Assembly: GCA_020639115.1 (NCBI GenBank)
Contig: JACKHG010000012.1
Location: forward strand, 83,808 to 147,807
Reading direction: 5' to 3'
Origin: Phycisphaerales bacterium
Lineage (GTDB): Bacteria; Planctomycetota; Phycisphaerae; UBA1845
DNA: 64,000 bases
The notes under the pieces were generated by a model. The model was not told where the DNA came from. It saw only the letters and a list, made by a program, of their open reading frames with translations, and ran no database searches. Below are positions 61,389 to 64,000 of the stretch, one piece after another. The translations under genes and the position numbers were made by a program. Every line of letters starts with the position of its first letter. The stretch's first letter is position 1.

Positions 61389-61565
61389 CTAGTTGTCCGT
61401 GAACAGGTCGAAGACGCCGTTGTTGTCGGTCAGGAACTCGAGACCGACGTAGCTGACCGCGCTGCCAGCCAGAGTCTTCCAGATGTTGCCGATGCAACCG
61501 CCGAACTGCAGAACGGTGCCGAACAGCGCGATCGCAGCTGCCACCTTCACTGTCTTCTTACCCAT
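61389..61565 (-). CDS. Mini-lipoprotein, 'DNNxVFDLF' family (copy A)
   Basis: 58 residues. N-terminal basic residues, hydrophobic segment and lipobox LQFGGC, then a 35-residue mature peptide with SYVGLEFLTDNNGVFDLF at the end. GGAG lies 9 nt before ATG 61565. It shares sequence with the gene at 61676, so the pair arose by duplication. Short exported peptides with this C-terminal signature appear in planctomycetes, with no known role. Confidence 0.8.
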   Translation of the reverse strand: MGKKTVKVAAAIALFGTVLQFGGCIGNIWKTLAGSAVSYVGLEFLTDNNGVFDLFTDN

Positions 61566-61675
61566 GGGTAGAATCTCCAATCAAAAGACCCACTGAAACA
61601 GTTCCGTACACGAAACTACCTGGTCACTCGCTGCCCCGCACCGCGCGGGCCAGGAGATACAACACTTCTCGCGAA

Positions 61676-61837
61676 TCAGTCGGTGAACAAATCGAAGACC
61701 TGGTTGTTGTCCAACACGAACTCCAAGCCAGTGTAATTCACGGCGTTCAGCAAACCCTTCGTCAGGCAACTGCTGAACTGACAAACCGCGCCCAGCATGG
61801 CGACCAGTACTGCGCCTTTGATCGCTTTTCTGCTCAT
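61676..61837 (-). CDS. Mini-lipoprotein, 'DNNxVFDLF' family (copy B)
   Basis: 53 residues: MSRKAIKGAVLVAMLGAV, then CQFSSC as lipobox, then a mature part ending NYTGLEFVLDNNQVFDLF. GGAGG lies 7 nt before ATG 61837, a strong site. It shares QF-(S/G)-(S/G)-C, (Y/N)xGLEF and DNN(G/Q)VFDLF with copy A, 110 nt downstream; the two are probably one transcript ending at the bidirectional terminator. Confidence 0.8.
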   Translation of the reverse strand: MSRKAIKGAVLVAMLGAVCQFSSCLTKGLLNAVNYTGLEFVLDNNQVFDLFTD

Positions 61838-62658
61838 TCGCGGACCTCCACCTTCGAGTTCAACCCGCCGTCCGATGGTCATTAGACCGGTGCCCTCGGT
61901 TACGGGCCGACACAAATCTGTTTCCGCGTTTCCGCAGCCGTTACGTTCGGCTGAACGACTGTGACCAGCCGTCTTCCCTTCCACCGGCAAGCGCTCGCAT
62001 TGCGGCGCTCGATGACTCCGCGTTTCGTCAGTTCCGTTTCACACAGAAACGTCGCGAGCTTCGTGCCGGCCTTACCGCGCCGCCGGTTTCTGCTCGCATG
62101 TCCTCTGGTCGCGGTCGATTCGCCGTCCTTGCCGGTTCATCGCCGGTCTGCCGCTTCCGCGTCGTTTCGCGTTTTCGCAGACCGATCTGAGCATCGCCGC
62201 CGCGCCGCGGCAATCGCTCGTTTGTGGGCGGCGTCTCCGCCGACCAACATGGGCGACCATTATGGCGATCCCGTTTTTCGAAGCAACCCCTAAAACGACC
62301 GGGAAACCTCATTTTTTTTCGCCCCCGACGGGGACAAATCAGGCGGGTTCGCCGTACGGTAGGCAGTTATCGGCAGCGCTTCCGCGAGAACATTAGAAAT
62401 ATCAGCCCCCCGGACACCTGAAAGCCCTCGGGCAATGTTGTTGCGCGGGGGTCGGGTGCCCCGGTAATCCCACTTGGCGCCACCCTCAGGCCCGATTTTC
62501 GCCCCCCGGACCCATCGGCACCCCCGAAGCCAGCAACCGCGGATTTTTGCACCTTAAAAGTGCGGCCCAGCCCCGCAACAGCGGAATACCCTACCCCTTG
62601 CCCCGCCGGTTTGTTTGGTATATGTTAGGTATAGCGGTTCGAGAAAGGTGGGGAAGTC
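61838..62658. other. 821-bp intergenic region
   Basis: No gene supported on either strand; short open frames have no coding character. It should contain the promoter of the mini-lipoprotein pair at its left and that of imuA at its right, where GGTATATGTTAGGTATAGC (62618-62636) is AT-rich but lacks a well-spaced -35. An eight-base T-run is at 62312-62319. Confidence 0.5.
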
Positions 62659-63798
62659 GTGGGGGGCCAGTCAGCCGTCCAGACCGGGGCTGCTTTGACC
62701 GGGGCGGCGGGGTGTTCGAACACCCCGTCTGCCATACCTTCAAGTGGTATCAGCCACAGCCAACCGGACCGCAATGACACTGCCGTCCGCGCGGAAGTCG
62801 ATCGCCTCCGCGCGCTCCTGGCTGATCACCAGCGTCAGCGTCGCGCCGGCTTGTCCGGCGATTCCGATCGCGTGCGCTCCACCAGCCTGCCGGAGCTCGA
62901 CGCGCTCCTGCCCCGCGGCGGCATCACCCCGGGTTCGCTCGTGGAACTCCTCGCAGCCGATCCCGGTGCCGGGACGTTGTCGCTCGCCCTCTGGATGGCG
63001 CGATCCGTCGCCGCCTGCAATTTGGAATTTTCCAGGCAACCTGTTCAGGGTGCTTCGGCTGCTCCGCATCGCCCGGTCATCCTCCTCGATATGAAGGGCG
63101 ACTTTTATCCACCGGCTGCCGTGCGCCTCGGTCTCCACCTCGAGCACTTCATCGTCGTCCATCCCCCGAACCTGCGCACCGCGCTCTGGGCGGCTGAGCA
63201 AAGCCTGCGCTGCCCATCCATAGGCGCGGTGGTAGCTGGCCTGGAGCGCCTCGCGGACGGCGAAGCCCGCCGCCTCCAACTGGCGGCTGAACAGGGCGGA
63301 ACCATTGGCCTGGTGCTCAAACCCGCGCGGGCCCCGGGCCGCACGTTTGCAACGCTGCGTCTCCAAGTGGAGGGGGTTAGTGAAAAGGGATTGAGGGATT
63401 CAGGGATTAAGGGATTAAGGGAGGGATTAAGGGATTCAGGGATTCAGGGATTCAGGAAACAGCAGGAGCATCCCAGCGCGCACGCAGTTCCCCTCAATCC
63501 CTCAATCCCTCAATCCCTCAATCCCTCAATCCCTCATCTCAATCCCTCAATCCCTCAATCCCTTAATCCCTCTTCATCCCCCCGTTCCTTCCGAATCACC
63601 TTGACCTACTCCCGAGAAGCCCTTCCCGGAAGTTCTTGCCTCGTGGAGCTTCCCGATGACGCGGATCTTGTGCGTACATCTTCCGAACTTGGCGCTGGAA
63701 CGTCTGACCGCGACCTGGGGCCGCCACTCCCGACCGGGCGGACCCCGTCCAGTTCCACACCGGTCGACTGGTCCCACGTCACCCGGGCGACAGGATGA
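62659..63798 (+). CDS. imuA: ImuA-like RecA-fold mutagenesis protein
   Basis: 379 residues. The core STSLPELDALLPRGGITPGS followed by LVELLAADPGAGTLSLALWM matches ImuA (SulA/RecA-like), partner of ImuB and DnaE2 in damage-induced mutagenesis. The Walker A-like segment lacks Lys. VHPPNLRTALWAAEQSLRCP and GAVVAGLERL are also typical. Residues from about 242 to 310 are coded by opposed octamer arrays and are an insertion within the fold. The first 40 residues are not conserved and overlap two inverted repeats, so the real start could be later, but no in-frame ATG is seen; GTG 62659 is nominal. Confidence 0.8.
   Translation: MGGQSAVQTGAALTGAAGCSNTPSAIPSSGISHSQPDRNDTAVRAEVDRLRALLADHQRQRRAGLSGDSDRVRSTSLPELDALLPRGGITPGSLVELLAADPGAGTLSLALWMARSVAACNLEFSRQPVQGASAAPHRPVILLDMKGDFYPPAAVRLGLHLEHFIVVHPPNLRTALWAAEQSLRCPSIGAVVAGLERLADGEARRLQLAAEQGGTIGLVLKPARAPGRTFATLRLQVEGVSEKGLRDSGIKGLREGLRDSGIQGFRKQQEHPSAHAVPLNPSIPQSLNPSIPHLNPSIPQSLNPSSSPRSFRITLTYSREALPGSSCLVELPDDADLVRTSSELGAGTSDRDLGPPLPTGRTPSSSTPVDWSHVTRATG
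62708..62727. promoter_or_regulatory. 20-bp perfect palindrome, candidate operator
   Basis: CGGGGTGTTC followed by its exact inverse GAACACCCCG. The core TGTTCGAACA resembles LexA-type half sites GTTC/GAAC. It lies 49 nt into the nominal imuA frame, before conserved residues. A looser inverted repeat ATACC-N7-GGTAT follows at 62733-62750. Confidence 0.45.
63386..63576. repeat. Opposed octamer arrays inside imuA
   Basis: GGGATTCA/GGGATTAA units (63386-63457) face CCTCAATC/CCTTAATC units (63489-63576), separated by 31 bp. They code for the RDSGIKGL... and LNPSIPQS... stretches. Confidence 0.93.
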
Positions 63799-64000
63799 TG
63801 GACGGCTACCTGCCAGTACAGCATTCGCCAATACGGCCCCTGCCAGTACGGCGCCTGCACCGGCTGTCGTGGTCGCGCCGGTCAGCGGCGGTCTGCGCGT
63901 GGTGCGCGTCAACGAACCCGCCCGGCGCTGCGGCGTCCGCCCCGGACAGACCTCGGCGGAAGCGGCCGCACTGGCTGCCGGACTCGTCGTGCACGCGGAG
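63795..64000 (+). CDS. imuB: Start of ImuB-like Y-family polymerase homologue (partial)
   Basis: The window ends inside it. In the frame of 63866 onward the sequence reads VVVAPVSGGLRVVRVNEPAR, RCGVRPGQTSAEAAALAAGL, the ImuB N-terminal pattern (N-x2-AR-x3-GVRPG-x2-AEA-x-AL). Upstream in that frame is a PASTAFANTAPASTAPAPA run made of short DNA repeats, and the ATG at 63795 is in another frame, so either the start lies elsewhere or there is a frame error. Expected role: non-catalytic clamp-binding partner in translesion synthesis with ImuA. Confidence 0.45.
   Translation, partial: MMDGYLPVQHSPIRPLPVRRLHRLSWSRRSAAVCAWCASTNPPGAAASAPDRPRRKRPHWLPDSSCTR

Overview
The DNA is G+C rich (about two thirds by eye) and densely coding, with genes on both strands. 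It most likely comes from a planctomycete, probably of the Phycisphaerae type. The clues are a membrane protein with a C-x2-C-GFDLRG...CPECG zinc ribbon, small 'DNNxVFDLF' lipoproteins, a large PUFA-synthase-like cluster, and many short dispersed repeats, some lying inside genes. Lineage is inferred from gene content only; there is no rRNA or tRNA gene in the window.

Layout. 1-6767: an IS4-type transposase remnant, a chemotaxis receptor (minus), 2.1 kb of gene-free repeat-rich DNA, and a nuclease-helicase (DUF2075-like). 7115-11418: a plus-strand run of alcohol dehydrogenase, atypical short-chain dehydrogenase, Mug DNA glycosylase and a MOSC-flavin reductase-ferredoxin fusion. 11549-18073: two lipoproteins, an array of hairpin repeats, a family 2 glycosyltransferase with a KdsD-like isomerase, a small membrane gene broken by TGA, a NUDIX hydrolase and a sodium:solute symporter. 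18354-35637: ispH, then a tightly packed secondary-lipid (PUFA-synthase-like) cluster: pfaD, a pfaA-like gene split by frame changes in its linker, a 2373-residue pfaC-like protein and a KAS III.

35794-48834: a lipoprotein gene enclosed by a 105-bp duplication, a WecA/MraY-type transferase, a Cys-rich protein, a K+ channel with RCK domains, a Cys-repeat cytochrome, a GH31 glucosidase, nadK (frameshifted), dxs and ispA. With ispH, the last two supply isoprenoid precursors. 48920-54703: a zinc-ribbon membrane protein, a protein kinase/phosphatase pair overlapping by 4 nt, an HExxH protein, a TPR protein and a double nitroreductase carrying repeat insertions. 54774-64000: a membrane protein, a 3-oxoacid CoA-transferase operon with a gene inserted between its subunits, a DUF4097-like lipoprotein, an MBL-fold hydrolase coupled to a thioredoxin-like lipoprotein, two paralogous mini-lipoproteins behind a bidirectional terminator, and an imuA-imuB mutagenesis cassette cut by the window end.

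The most unusual property is the set of short dispersed hairpin repeats. Several form perfect stems closed by tetraloops known to be very stable in RNA (GGAA, GTAA, GCAA, CTTG), and they show wobble-preserving or compensatory changes between copies. They occur between genes, but also in frame inside linkers of the pfaA- and pfaC-like proteins and the nitroreductase, and one supplies the stop codon of the GH31 gene. A second class, 7-8 bp tandem arrays often in opposed pairs, lies between genes, supplies gene ends, and interrupts imuA.
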